The translations under genes and the position numbers were made by a program. Positions 19,601 to 31,599 of a stretch of DNA of 64,000 nucleotides are shown in pieces (the stretch's first letter is position 1; each line of letters starts with the position of its first letter). Source of the DNA: Todiramphus chloris collaris (taxonomy: Eukaryota > Chordata > Aves > Coraciiformes > Alcedinidae); assembly GCA_025345505.1 (NCBI GenBank), contig JANVCC010000018.1, forward strand, positions 59,257,553-59,321,552. The letters are read 5' to 3'. Under the pieces are notes generated by a model that saw only the letters and a list, made by a program, of their open reading frames with translations, did not search any database and was not told where the DNA came from.

Positions 19601-21896
19601 ACAAGAGGGTGGAAAGGGGCTTATCCCTCCTGTCGGCTTTCCACCCACGTGCCAGATTTGAGCCTGTACCCAGAGACAACCATAAGTGGTGCTGAGTGGG
19701 AAAGCATAAATAGGGCTGGAAAGAGAGGTGCATGTACGTGTTTCTGTGGGAAGGGTTGGGGGAATGACACAGAAGGAAGTGGAGGAAATGACGGGTGAGG
19801 AGAGAGGTCTAAATGAACCAGCCAAGCATGGGGTGGGCTTGGCAGCTTTCTTCCCACCGCTTTCACAGCATTTTACCACCGAGAAACAGTGTTCAGGTCT
19901 GTTCAACCACTGGCAAACTCCTTTGCCAGAAGAGAGCAGATGTGTCTGGTTTGGAGCACCTTCAGATGCTGCCTTGAGGGGCATGGTGGAGTGACTACGT
20001 GCTTCTTGCTTTTTGGGTCGCTGTTAGGGAGTTTTATTATTGGACAACTTAGTCAACAATTCTTAAGAAGGAATGAAGTAATTTTCAGGAACTACGTAAT
20101 GATCAGGAAGGCAACCAAAAGGAGTGAAATAAGCACTTGTAAAAAAGATATAGAATCCTCCAGATTTGAGTCTGTAATGTGGACATCTGGACAGGTCTGT
20201 AATGAGGTAAATAAGCAAGAAAAAAAGGAAGAACTAAAGGAGAAATGCAAAAATAAGCTTTATGTTTCTGTAGTCTATCATGAGAAATAACAATGCTGTG
20301 TATTACTTGTTAAATGTGTAAATGTTAAACATTGTTTAGAAGAAAATGACAAACAGGTCTTTGCTTTTGATTTTAATGGTGAAAGCAGGATGGAAAGGAA
20401 ACAATTCTTTGGGTGACTTTTTTTCTGTGCTTTTTATGCATCTGTGATTCCTGGACTGTTGAACTATCATGAAAAGGAACCTGGGAGAAATCCACATTGT
20501 TTGTGTACAGTATATCGATAAATTCAATGCCTGTTCCACAACTTTGTGCCTAGCATACACAAAAGAAAAAAAAAAAAGAGAATTAATGGTCCAGTTTCCA
20601 AATAAGACATAAGGAATTTGTTTATACTTTTGGGAGGTAATGTATCTCAGTTTGAATGGAACTATGTTAAGTATATTGAAAGTCCCAAGGAATGCAAAGT
20701 TGGGTTTGTTCAACAATAAACATCTAAGATAACAAGAACATTTATACATTTGGCCAACTGAAGCCTAAACCTCACATTTGTTGTTTTTTCTTAGGGATGT
20801 TTGTTACAAGTTCAGGGAGTTAACCAGAGATAAAAATGCAAACATAAAAAGATAAAATTAAATAAATTCAGAGCAACTTTGGTATTTTCCCTTAGTTCCA
20901 ATGATATATGCATTATAGAAGGAATTAAAGTCAGAAACATACTGAAGGTTTTACCACAGTTTATTGCACTCACCTAGACCCTTGCAGTGATAAAAACCTG
21001 GAGAAGGCTGACCTGAGCCAATGTCACAGTGTCACATAAATCACTTTTAAAGATACCTACGCTTCTGTCTCATTCTTTCTAGAAAGCTTTCAGCTTGGTT
21101 TGTGAAAGCTTTTTGCCTAGAAACATTCATTGAGGAAACTGGCAGCTAAGTGTGAGTATGTAAATAAAGAGAATAAAAAGGCAGGCATCTAACAATGTAA
21201 AAACCTACACCCTGGTTAGAGTGCTGTTGTAAAATACAATGTCAAGATACTTATTGTGGACATGGTACATAACATTTGAAGAATCCAATATGTATACAAA
21301 ACCAAAACTAAGTGCAAAAACAGTGTTATATATGTGGTTTGTAATTCCAGAACCCTTTCTATGGCTTTTCCATTTTTATCACTTTGTTCTTTTCAGGAAA
21401 AAAAAAAAAAATCTGAAATTTGAAATTACAGCAGTCTTTTTTGAGGGTTTCAGGCATCTAACACTTTGGCTAGATGTGTTAGCCCTTCTATTTCTACCCT
21501 TCACTAGGGTTTAGAATGAATGGATAGCATAGCTACTGTAGTGTAATTGAACCGTTCTTTTAGTTGAAAAGGTATAGATGTGTGTTTCTGGTGCTAGAGG
21601 TCACAGGTTTGCTCCTCCAGGGACTCCCATTTTGCATTATGCTCAGAGCTGATTCATTATGTACTTCTGACATTTGAAAAAGGTTACTTTCTTATGGTAT
21701 AATTCCAGCAAGAAAACCACACTTGCTGTGTTTCAAGCCAAATTGGTTGATGAATGGATGAGATGTCAAGGTTTTGTTTCTGGAATGCCATTGGAGCAAA
21801 TCCTGCCAAAGTTATGTTTTTGCTCAAAATTTCTCCATTTGTCCTGCTTTTCCTGCAGACCAACACAAAGCAGTACATTCTCATCAGTTAAATATT

Positions 21897-21914
21897 AAAA
21901 AAAAAAAAAAAAAC
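21897..21914. repeat. Poly-A run, 18 bp
   Basis: An uninterrupted A run followed by an A-rich segment. No SINE or processed-gene body was recognised upstream. Confidence 0.85.
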
Positions 21915-24900
21915 CCAAAAAGTTCAACAAAAAAGCACCAAGGTAAGAAGTTCTGTCCACAAGTATTTATCAAGAAAGCCAAGCAGGATCACAGTTGCAG
22001 GAGTTGAAACATATTTGGTATTCCCAGACTAACTGAACTAATGTATTAGAGTGTTCAGGAGAACTAAGATGGGAATAACACGAAAGGTGGAGAGAAATGA
22101 ACTCCAAAAGTTAAGATAGTGCAGTGGGACCACACTATTGATGCTTCTGGTGAAAAGAGACCCAAGGTCTGTGATCCTCTTGCCTAACAAGGGCTCTTGC
22201 TTGGAAGTAAGTTTTGAATCATCAAGTAAATGTAGGCACTGAGATAATTGTTATTAGAATGCCCAGGTATAGATAGCTTGGGGTAAAACTTTCTTGCCTG
22301 CCTGCCTCTGCCCTTTGCACCTTACAAAGCATTTGGTTATTTTCGCATCATTCGTGTATCAAATCCCTGTTCGAGAAGCTTCATCCTTTTCCTGACTGTT
22401 GTTTTCCCATTTCTGCAGCAATCTGAGTCTCAGTGCCTTTTCACCACCTTTCCCCGTTTCATTTGGGTCTTCAGTGAATTGCCTGCTCTCAAGCACAGAG
22501 GTAAAGCTAGCTGCTGCTCCTCACCACCTTCAGCTAGGGTTCCCATGAACCTCTTTTTCTGTTTTCAGAGCGATGCTCCCCTCTTCTAAAGGTGACTCCT
22601 TGATCTGCTCCCGAGTATGAGCTGGTAGTTAAGACTATCTTTGCTAGCCTAGGGGAGATGTTTTTATGGGACAGTGTATAAGTGAATGCGGGAGGCCATC
22701 GAGGGGTCGTACAGATTTGTTCAGCCTGTACAGTAGCTTGGATGATGTTAAAACATCTCTGCTTTCCAAGCTGGAAAGGTCACTGTGTTTCTTTAGAATA
22801 TTTTTGGAGATGTTTCTGTGGTTTGTCAGATCTAAAAATAAACGATGATCAACACACTTTAAAATTATGACAGGATTTTTTTTTTAAGAGTACATAAGGC
22901 AGTCAGATATTTGTTTTCCTCTTAGGGAACCAGTCAGACTTACAGACAGGCTATGAAAATCTCCTTCAGATCTCCGCGATTTTTTTTTTCAGTGTGTGTT
23001 TGAAGTTGGGGACATCTGCCTGCCTATCTATTCATCTGTCTTACACTGTTTATACAGCCTTTCATTTTCTCAACAGAGAGAAAAAGTCACCAGGAACATT
23101 TGTAGTCTTTTATCCTTAAATTTCTAGGGCAACTGGGAAGCTTTAATTGAAGTTTGTTTTCATTAGAAAGAGGCATCCTGATGAAATAGTCCCAGTACAT
23201 CGCTTACATTAATTTTCTGCAAAATGAAGCTTAGAAAAAATGTGGAACTCTGTTGTTTTTAGACATGTCAATGTTCTGTTTTGATTTTGGAAGGGAGAAA
23301 CACTGGGGGATCTTATTTTGAAATTGACTTTGTGTCAATGACCTACTGGTCTTGATTGACCTGAAGAACACTTAAAATTTTCACTTTGAGGGACTTTTTA
23401 AATGACTGTCACTGTAAGTGGGGCTGAAGAGCCATTTGGAAACACAGCATTCTTCAAGGAGCAGAAAATCCATTTTCTGGCCTACATCAGGGAATACTTA
23501 AAAACTATTCTATGATTTGGTTAGAGTCATTGAAGCCTATTGTGTAAAAGCAAATTTGGTAATGTAGTTTTGCTGTTTTCTGTTGCTGTAGATGTTCCTA
23601 AAACAAATCCCATTGTGAATGTCTGCAGTACAGAGCCTCAGACTGAGTAGTTCAAAGGCTCAGTGTTGGATAACAGGCCAGTGAGTCCAGCAGGTAGGTA
23701 TCTATCAGTGACGACTTCTTTGGAGACCTTCAGCTGTCATTCTGCATCTTCTGTGCTTTTACTTGAGTACTGTGCTTGAGTACACATTATAGTTGGGAGT
23801 GTTGGCTAAAGCTTCACTAGTTGTAAAGAAACAGTGGTTGCTTGTATGTTGTACTTTTTCATTGTTGAGGTTGCAGGGGGAGTTCTGGAGACACAGAGCA
23901 GGAGTCTACTGAGAGCTCCTTTAAAAATACTAAACAATTCTCTGATGGCACTGACACACGAGGGCTTACCTCCCCTCAAAGCTGCTTCATGACCATTGTG
24001 CATTTATCAAGGTTCACCTAAGTGTCACAACGGGAAGGAGCTAACACTGAACAGCTCTCCAAAGTAGGCATAGCTGGGTTTCTGCTTTAAGCTCTCAAGC
24101 ATCTCCCAGAAGGATGATGTACCAGGGACATTTTCAGGGGGCTGAGCGTGGGCTGTGCCAGTTGCTGGTGTCTGCAGGTCTGAGAGCTGGTGCAGGTTAT
24201 TCCTTCAGGGGTTTTGTAGCAAAGGGCAGTAGCATTGAGCACTTGTCAGTGTTATCAGCAGTTGCTCTTTCAGGCTCACTGCTTTGCATATTGTCACTGG
24301 CAAGAGCTGGCATGGGAGCCTTAGCTACCTGATCTATCACCTCCCAAGTGCACAGGTTAGAAAAGTCATCCTTGCATAAAAAAAAAACCGAACAGAAGAG
24401 GAAGCAGCATGACTTCTCTTTCTGTGCACCAAGTTAAATCCCATCCTATTTTAAACCCCATCTCTGTCAGTGAGTCTTATCTAACATTGGCAGAAAAACA
24501 GATGATGTTGCTTCTCATTAGGACAGAGACTGCATTTAGCTTGCTTTCAAGCAGTGCAATAAAATATGGGAATAGGCTTTAGCTTCCCACGTTTTAATTC
24601 TTCTTTTTTTAATCCCTGTTTTCCTTTTCAAAACTATTTGGATCCAAGAATAATTTTTTTTCTCTCTCTTTCCACTTCTGATTTGTTTGTTGGAGCACTG
24701 CTTGCTCACCCTATTTGGATGTCAGGAGACTCTCTATTTTTCCGTTTCTGGAATAGTCATTCACAACTCAGTGTTTCTTGTGCAAACCCTCTGAATTTAC
24801 AATGTGTTTATAAGTCTCACACCAACTGCAGTTTTTCTCTTGTAATATTTTGTGTCAAAATTTCTCTCAGATACTATTATATGGATTTTTTTCACAAAGT

Positions 24901-27429
24901 AATTATCTTGTAAGCTGAGGAGTTTAAGAGACAGTCTTCCTAAAGGATCTAACTAATCAGCTAATTAAAATATAAGGGATTTAAAGAATTTGTTGATCTA
25001 GTAAATTTAAGACATAATTGATGGGATAATACATATTTAATAGTAAACTAGTGTGCAAAAGATACCAGCTGTGCAGAGTATTGCAGGTGACCCTGCACAC
25101 TCGGGGCCCTACTTTGCCAGCTGTACTGCACAGATCAAGAGCATGTGTGTATAAAAGAATTTGTAAAACTTAATAAAATAGGGACAGACAGTCATCAGAT
25201 GAATATTTCATGAAAGTGCAGGTAAGGTGGTTTGATTTTAGGGGTGTTTCAGCTAAAAGGAGAGTGGAGGTCAAATGCAAGACCGTAGTAGCCTGAACAT
25301 GGAGACTGGAAAGGGGCTGAGCATTACAAGGAAGAGTGAGGAAGAGGAGATGTGTGGCATAAACTGGAACAGAAATGGCAAGAAAGGAGAACGCTGAGGG
25401 GAAGTTCAACAAACTGCAAAGCAGAAAAACATGGATAGATGACTGAAAGAGTAGCCCATGGTGGGGTTTGTACCAGGGCCTGATGCTGTTTTGCTTAACA
25501 CCTGATTAGACTGGTACATGGAAATGTTAATGGTCTTCACAATTGACTCTTTTCCTTTCTACAGCTGTTGAAGTTAAACTGTGGAAGGAAGCTGTAGAAG
25601 TAGATGGAAAGCTGGGATATGCTCCATGTACGTGAGAGTCCTGGGCTTTTGAACAGTGTAGTGGTGCAGGAGCAGTGGATGGGGATCATTGTTCTCAGTC
25701 TGTAAAATGCAATGTCTGCCAAGTTGGACTTGCTGTACAACTGCATTTCTCATTTTACTTCCTCTCTGTCTTCTGTATCTCTTTGGTGTAGGCACTTTTA
25801 GGGGGGCTGGTTCAAAAAGGAGAACTACATCTATCCTGTGGTTTGAGTGCTACCATTTAAGCCTGTAATGTGTTAAATTAGTATAATAACCATGCTTTAG
25901 ACATAGTCTACTTTTAAGCCTAGGCATGAAATGATTCTTTGCTGAAAATCAAGAATGTTTGGGAATCTTTCTTTTCCTGCTATGGTCCTTGGTGCGTTTT
26001 GTCCAGGTTGTCCTTGGAAGTGCAAGCTCCAGATATATCATGAGACAGCCTGTGTATTGTGCCAGCTGCACGTTTCACAAGTAAATGCTGGAGGAGATGG
26101 CTGAATACACTGCCTGTGGACTTCTGGATGTTCATCAGCACCAAACCCAAACTTCCATTTCGATTGCTGATCACTGTAAAATGGCACAAACAAGACAGAT
26201 AGCTTTAGCCACTAAAAATGCTCCCTCTTCTGCTCTCACAGTGTCTCTAGACCAGAATTTTGTAAACAGCCAGATGCAGTTTTTCTTCCAGAGATCACAC
26301 AATCCAGGTTTTGGTCCCAACTAGCTATTTCAGGCCAGTTTAGACTCTACTGAAAGATGTATTTATAAGGAAAACGTTGACAGATCCTGGCTTCTTGTAC
26401 CACTGGTGGGAGCCGTGATAATAATAATGATTTCCTTTAATAGTTTTCCATCAGATGTTCAAAGCTGTAGTTTTTCCTTTGGTGCAAACATCAAAAATGT
26501 GGATAATTTTGTTTTCCTAAACTTGGAGAACATCTGTGTTTCCACCATTTCTGTGGGAAAGCAGTACACCCTTTTCCAATTTTGTTAGAAACCACCTTTT
26601 TGGCTAAAGTGTGTGCCACTGCAAGCACTTTCATTATGTCTCGTATATCTTGTTCTAAGAAGTTGGAGTCTGCCTATTTTGATTCTCCAGGACTTTCTTT
26701 TTGTGAAAAGCGTAGATGAGAACTGTGGTTTTGGTCTCAGAATGCCTTCAAGTTGTTTACCTTCCTAACCTAGACATCTTAGGTGTTTCCAAGTGGTTAA
26801 ATGACTCTCCAGTGACAGTAACATTTTACTGATACTTATATTCCTTGTTGGCCCAAACCAGAATTGATTTTAGAGATTACTGTAGTGAGTTCTGACATCT
26901 GGAAAAAGTTATACTGAAACCTGGCTGCAGTTTAGTTCTTTAGCTTTTGGGACAAACCTCTTTCATTTGATCGGCGTTGGAAATCTCGAAATCAGCTTTG
27001 GATGTGCATGTGGAAAGAGGGATATAAGAGAAAATGTAGGAGGATCTCACTGTTTCCATTGCAATTTTTGAATGCTGTCCAGTTGGAAGGCAGGCACCCA
27101 TCTAATGTCAGTGTAAAGGCTGAGAAGGCTTGTCAGTGCAAGGTAGAAGTTTCATCTTAAAATGTGTGTCCAAATCCTATAAACAAAAAATTTGTTCATA
27201 AAGCAGTCTTTGATGCCTGACAGGAAGACTAAGGAAAGATTTGTGCTTGCTCATGGTATCCCACTCACAGCAAGAAAGTGCTTTCCAAAGAAGGAACTAG
27301 ATTTTCTCTGAGCAAGAAAAGGGTAAAAGCTACTTATACTCCTCAGTTTTGCCTAAGAGTTTTTAAAAAGGGTTGGCCTTGCTTACATGCCTCTCATCAT
27401 GAATGGAAATAGGCAGACCATCTGAGGGA

Positions 27430-27562
27430 GTGGTCTTATTTACGTGGAAACTGTTTTACGTAAGAAGAGGAGGCTGGTCCAGCAAAGGTGTGGTTTTATT
27501 TACATCCATGTTCTTCCCTTATGATTGGAGGGGGTTTGGAAGGTGTGGTCTCATTTACATCC
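27430..27562 (+). repeat. Three degenerate copies of a GTGGTYTYATTTAC motif
   Basis: GTGGTCTTATTTACGTGG (27430-27447), GTGGTTTTATTTACATCC (27490-27507) and GTGGTCTCATTTACATCC (27545-27562) occur at spacings of 60 and 55 bp. An exact TTACGTAA, the PAR-bZIP/NFIL3 consensus, lies between the first two at 27456-27463. Confidence 0.75.
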
Positions 27563-30500
27563 TGCCTAGACTGTCTTTGGCTCATCTGGATTCAACCCTT
27601 GCCTGTGGCTGGAAAAGGAAAGAACTGCTGCAAGCAGAATAAAAACGACTGTATGAAAAAAACATGACTGTTTTCTGCCTCTGTTTCTTCAGTGTGTGCA
27701 TTCCTGCTGGTATGTACTTGAAAAGGGAAGGCCACATTCTTGGGGAGAGGGTTTTGGGTCTGTGTAGGCATTTGTATGTATGTTCGCGTGTGTGTATGTA
27801 TTTGTAGTGCCAAGGTGAACATACCAGGTTCTGTGTTATCCTGGGCATTGGGAGAGTGCTAGAGCTGTTTCTGAAGAAAGGTCAGAAAAGCAAGTTCTTA
27901 TTAACTGAAAATGGTTCCTTTTTGTGGTGGATTTTTTTTTGTTTTGTTTATTTTGTTTTTAGGTTGCTGGGACTTTTTGTGGTTTTGTTTCTTTGTTTTT
28001 TCTTTTTTTTTTTTTTAAATTTTTTTTTTCTATTTAAAGGTGCATATACAACCTTGCAAAGGTGCTGCTGACAGCTCTGGGAGAAGGCCTGTCTTTATTG
28101 TGTGTGTGACATTTCATGTAGTCCCTTGCATCAAAGTGAAGCCAGCATAAATGTGGTAGCAGCATTTTACACAATCTCAACTACAACACAGAATATGCAG
28201 GGCAGTGAGGAATTGGCTACATGACACGGTCATGATATGCTTTTGCTGTGTAATGGTCTGTCTCTTTCTCAACATCTGTATAACATATTCAACTATAGGG
28301 TCTACTGTACTTTATGGTCAGGAAGCAATTCAGCTACTACTGGCCTGTTTCTGCATTAACTTAGGGGTGCAGGTACATTTTTAGCAGAAAGTGGACTGGA
28401 GTAACTCCTTGCATGTGGATTGCAAAGCATCCAGAACACCTTCAAGCCACTGTTGACTTGATTTGATTGAATTTACTGTAATTATTCTAGGCCTTCCCTA
28501 TTTTTCCAGCCATGGTTGATCAGGCACCATCTTGGTAAATTCCAGGCAATAGGAAAGGCAGAAGGCAGAAGAGATAGTTTGCTGCCTTTTTTTTTTCCTT
28601 TTTTTTTTTTCCCTAAAAAAGAAATTAAAGTATCTTGAATCTACAACAGCTTGACAATTGGTCCAGACACTTGTACATGAGCATCACTGTTAGTTTCACT
28701 GAGAACAGAGCTACTGTGTTGCTTTGATTGTGGGTAGAAAGTGAGCAGAGAGTCCCTTCAACATGAAGATCTGATTTGTGACTATGTCCAGAAGCAATGA
28801 ATGCTGAAGGAGCTGCCACCAATGCTCTGGGACAGACTGCCCCTTCCATGGCTGGGATTACTTTGCTGTGACATGCTGTTGCGCAGCACAAGAACAAGGC
28901 AATTCCAAGCATATAGCCTTGCATAGGAATGTGCAGGTCACAATCTCTCTAATTCTTCCCGCTGCTGCCTCTGATAATACTCCTGTAACTTGTGGTAAAC
29001 ATCAAGGCGTGACAGTGTAAAAATACAAACATTTTCAAGTTACAGTCAGAACTCCTTTTCAACTTTAGATACCTCTGAGTGCCTATATAGACAAAGGGCA
29101 AGAAGTAATTTCTTCTTTGCCCATAAAAACTCGGTGGAACTACAAGTCCAGCTATCTTCCACACTCTGGTTTAAGGAGATTAAAATTAGTAAAATACTTC
29201 CTCTTTTCTGTAACCAAGGCAAACTGAAATGCACAAAAATAATTTTCCTCTACAGGAGGAAAAGTATCTGGCATTTTGTCCCTGGATTGCAGATGCACAG
29301 GAGAGTTGGAAATTTTGTCGTCAGGATCCCTTGCACGTACACTGAGGCTGCAGCTGGAATTTCTGCTTTACACAAACATATTGCACAACTTCTGAAGACA
29401 GGTCCTCCAGATGACGTACAGCAAGTGATACATGCTAAGGACAACAAACCTTTTTACACCCGAGGAGCTGGCTGGTCTGAACTGCCATTGCAGAAGCCGT
29501 GTAAGTTAGCCTGGACTGTGTGCTATGCTGTTCTGCTTCTCCAGAGCCAAACTAGGCTGTTTAAATAAGGCTTGTGAATCTCTACACTGCCCTGCATTCA
29601 TGGCTGAGACTGCACTAAGAGACATATGCCTCATTTTAAAAATTGGCAGAGGTTCCAAAACACAAGGATGCTTTATAAAAATTTCTGGCTCCCTGATCTT
29701 CCTCTCCTCCTTGAACTTTATTCCCCAGGCTTCGCTTCCCTCCTTCATCCCCAGCATTGCGCCTGAGCAAACACTCTGGTTACATCTACGTGGGCAAGTG
29801 AAGGTGTCTGCCCTCAATGGCAGCTCTCTGGTGAACATCAAGCAGCCATTGCCCGTGTCCTGAAGGATGTGGCAGCCCTTTAGCTGGCGCACATGCAGCA
29901 ATGTAAATTGTTTTGCCTTTCAGAGGAAAAGATGGCAAGCTTACAACCTAAGGAAAAGGGATCTAAGGGAGATAAGAGTGTAAGAGACATTACTGTAGTT
30001 CTATACTTGGAATCGGTTACGTATGTGTGTGGTCACCCAAATGATGGGTGGACTGCACTTTCCCATTACCATAATTACATTTCCTTTCATACCTAGGGTT
30101 GGGGACACATCCAGACACTGCAGAACACATCAGTAGATTTAGTGTGGCTTACTCAGTCTCCATTTATCAGACTATGTCCCAATTATGTTACGTTTAGGAA
30201 ACAATAATTTTCTGGTTATAGCACACGGAATTTGTGGCATTCTAATCCTAGTCATCCTGCTGTATGACCTTGGAGAAGTTGTTTTGCTTCTCTTTGATGG
30301 TAAAAAATTAACTTGTCCCATGGATGAATTTTAATACCACGCCAAGTTTAAAAAAAAATCTGAAGCTAAAGTTAGCCTTCTAAAGCCATATTTAGGGGCT
30401 AAATGGGGCAACTTGTTTCCCACAGTCCTGAGCACCCATTGACTGTCTCCCACTGAAGCCATCTAGAGATTTTGGTTGTTCAGCAGTCTGAAACACGAAG

Positions 30501-31580
30501 CAAAAGAAGAGTGAAAGCAGCCACTTGTTTGTGCATGAAGAGGAGCTCACTGATGTGGTGTGGTGAGACTGGGACAGCAATTTGTCTTTCCTGGGTGGTT
30601 GTCACAGTGGTGGGGAGATGTGGGTGGGATTAATCTCACTAATTTTACTGTCTAAAAGTGGGATGTCTGCCTTAGGATGGTTGTTCAAGATCTCTTTAAT
30701 GGAACCCTTGGTTCACTGGATCCAGAGCAGCTCTCTGTGTATGAGCACCCTTGATGTGTAATTGTGCCCACCTATCCAGATGTGGCATGGGTTATCCTCT
30801 TGAGATGCTCAGCTCTGTCCACAGAATAAAGTGCTTCATAAATGCTTAGATGGCTTGCTTAGTATCTGCTGATTACAAAGTCAGTGGGTGACTTACAGTG
30901 CATAGGTAAGTCCCAGAGTGTGGCAGAGCTGCTCATAACTGCAGAGAATGGTGAAACTCCATTGCAGGCCTGAAAAATTTGGTTGTGAAAGCTATGAACA
31001 AGTGAAAGCGGGGAGACATAGCTGAGTCTTGCAAGGAAAAGGAAATAAAAACTTGACTGCAGTCACTGAAAGCCTATTCCATATGATGGCATGGTTTGTT
31101 TCCACTGGAGAGCTTTGTTCTTCTGGGCACTGTTTGAGGTGGAAGATTAATTTTCCCACGGGAGAAATAAGCTTTGAATAAGTCAGCTAAAATGGATTGT
31201 TCTTATGTGCACCACACATCTATAGGAGAAACAGAAGACGTTTACATGCTCCCTGAGGAGGAACCATGACAAGCAGACAATTAACCAATTCCCCCAGATC
31301 CCCAGATTTAAAGAACCACGTAATGGCTTAATTGAGTTGAGTTGCTGAGAGTGCGGCACTGCGCTGAGATTCGTGCTGTGAAGTGTGCGATTCCCAGAGG
31401 CATCCATCAGGTTTTAAAGAATTGACTTTCCATGCTAATTGACCCAGATGTGCTTGATTTTACCTCACAATCTCCACTTCATTCAATTACTGTTAAAGAG
31501 AAGGGAATGAGAAAAAAAGGACTCCATTTGTCTCATGTACTATATTAAAAGGAAGCTTTCCTAAAGCAACATTTTGTAGC

Positions 31581-31599
31581 GCTGAACAAATTGTTCAGC
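31581..31599. promoter_or_regulatory. Perfect 19-bp palindrome with GAACAnnnTGTTC core
   Basis: GCTGAACAAATTGTTCAGC has 9-bp arms around a single A. The core GAACA-AAT-TGTTC (31584-31596) matches the spacing of a steroid-receptor (GR/AR/PR) response element. Regulatory function is inference. It lies about 19 kb upstream of CCN2. Confidence 0.45.

Noticed and set aside
19415-19984. 189-codon minus-strand frame with a donor-like GAGAGAGTAAGT inside
   Set aside because: The composition is Ser/Pro/Leu/His-rich with no domain and no convincing acceptor. It lies in a locally GC-richer patch, so a chance frame is more likely. I could not link it to the orphan exon at 7.9 kb.
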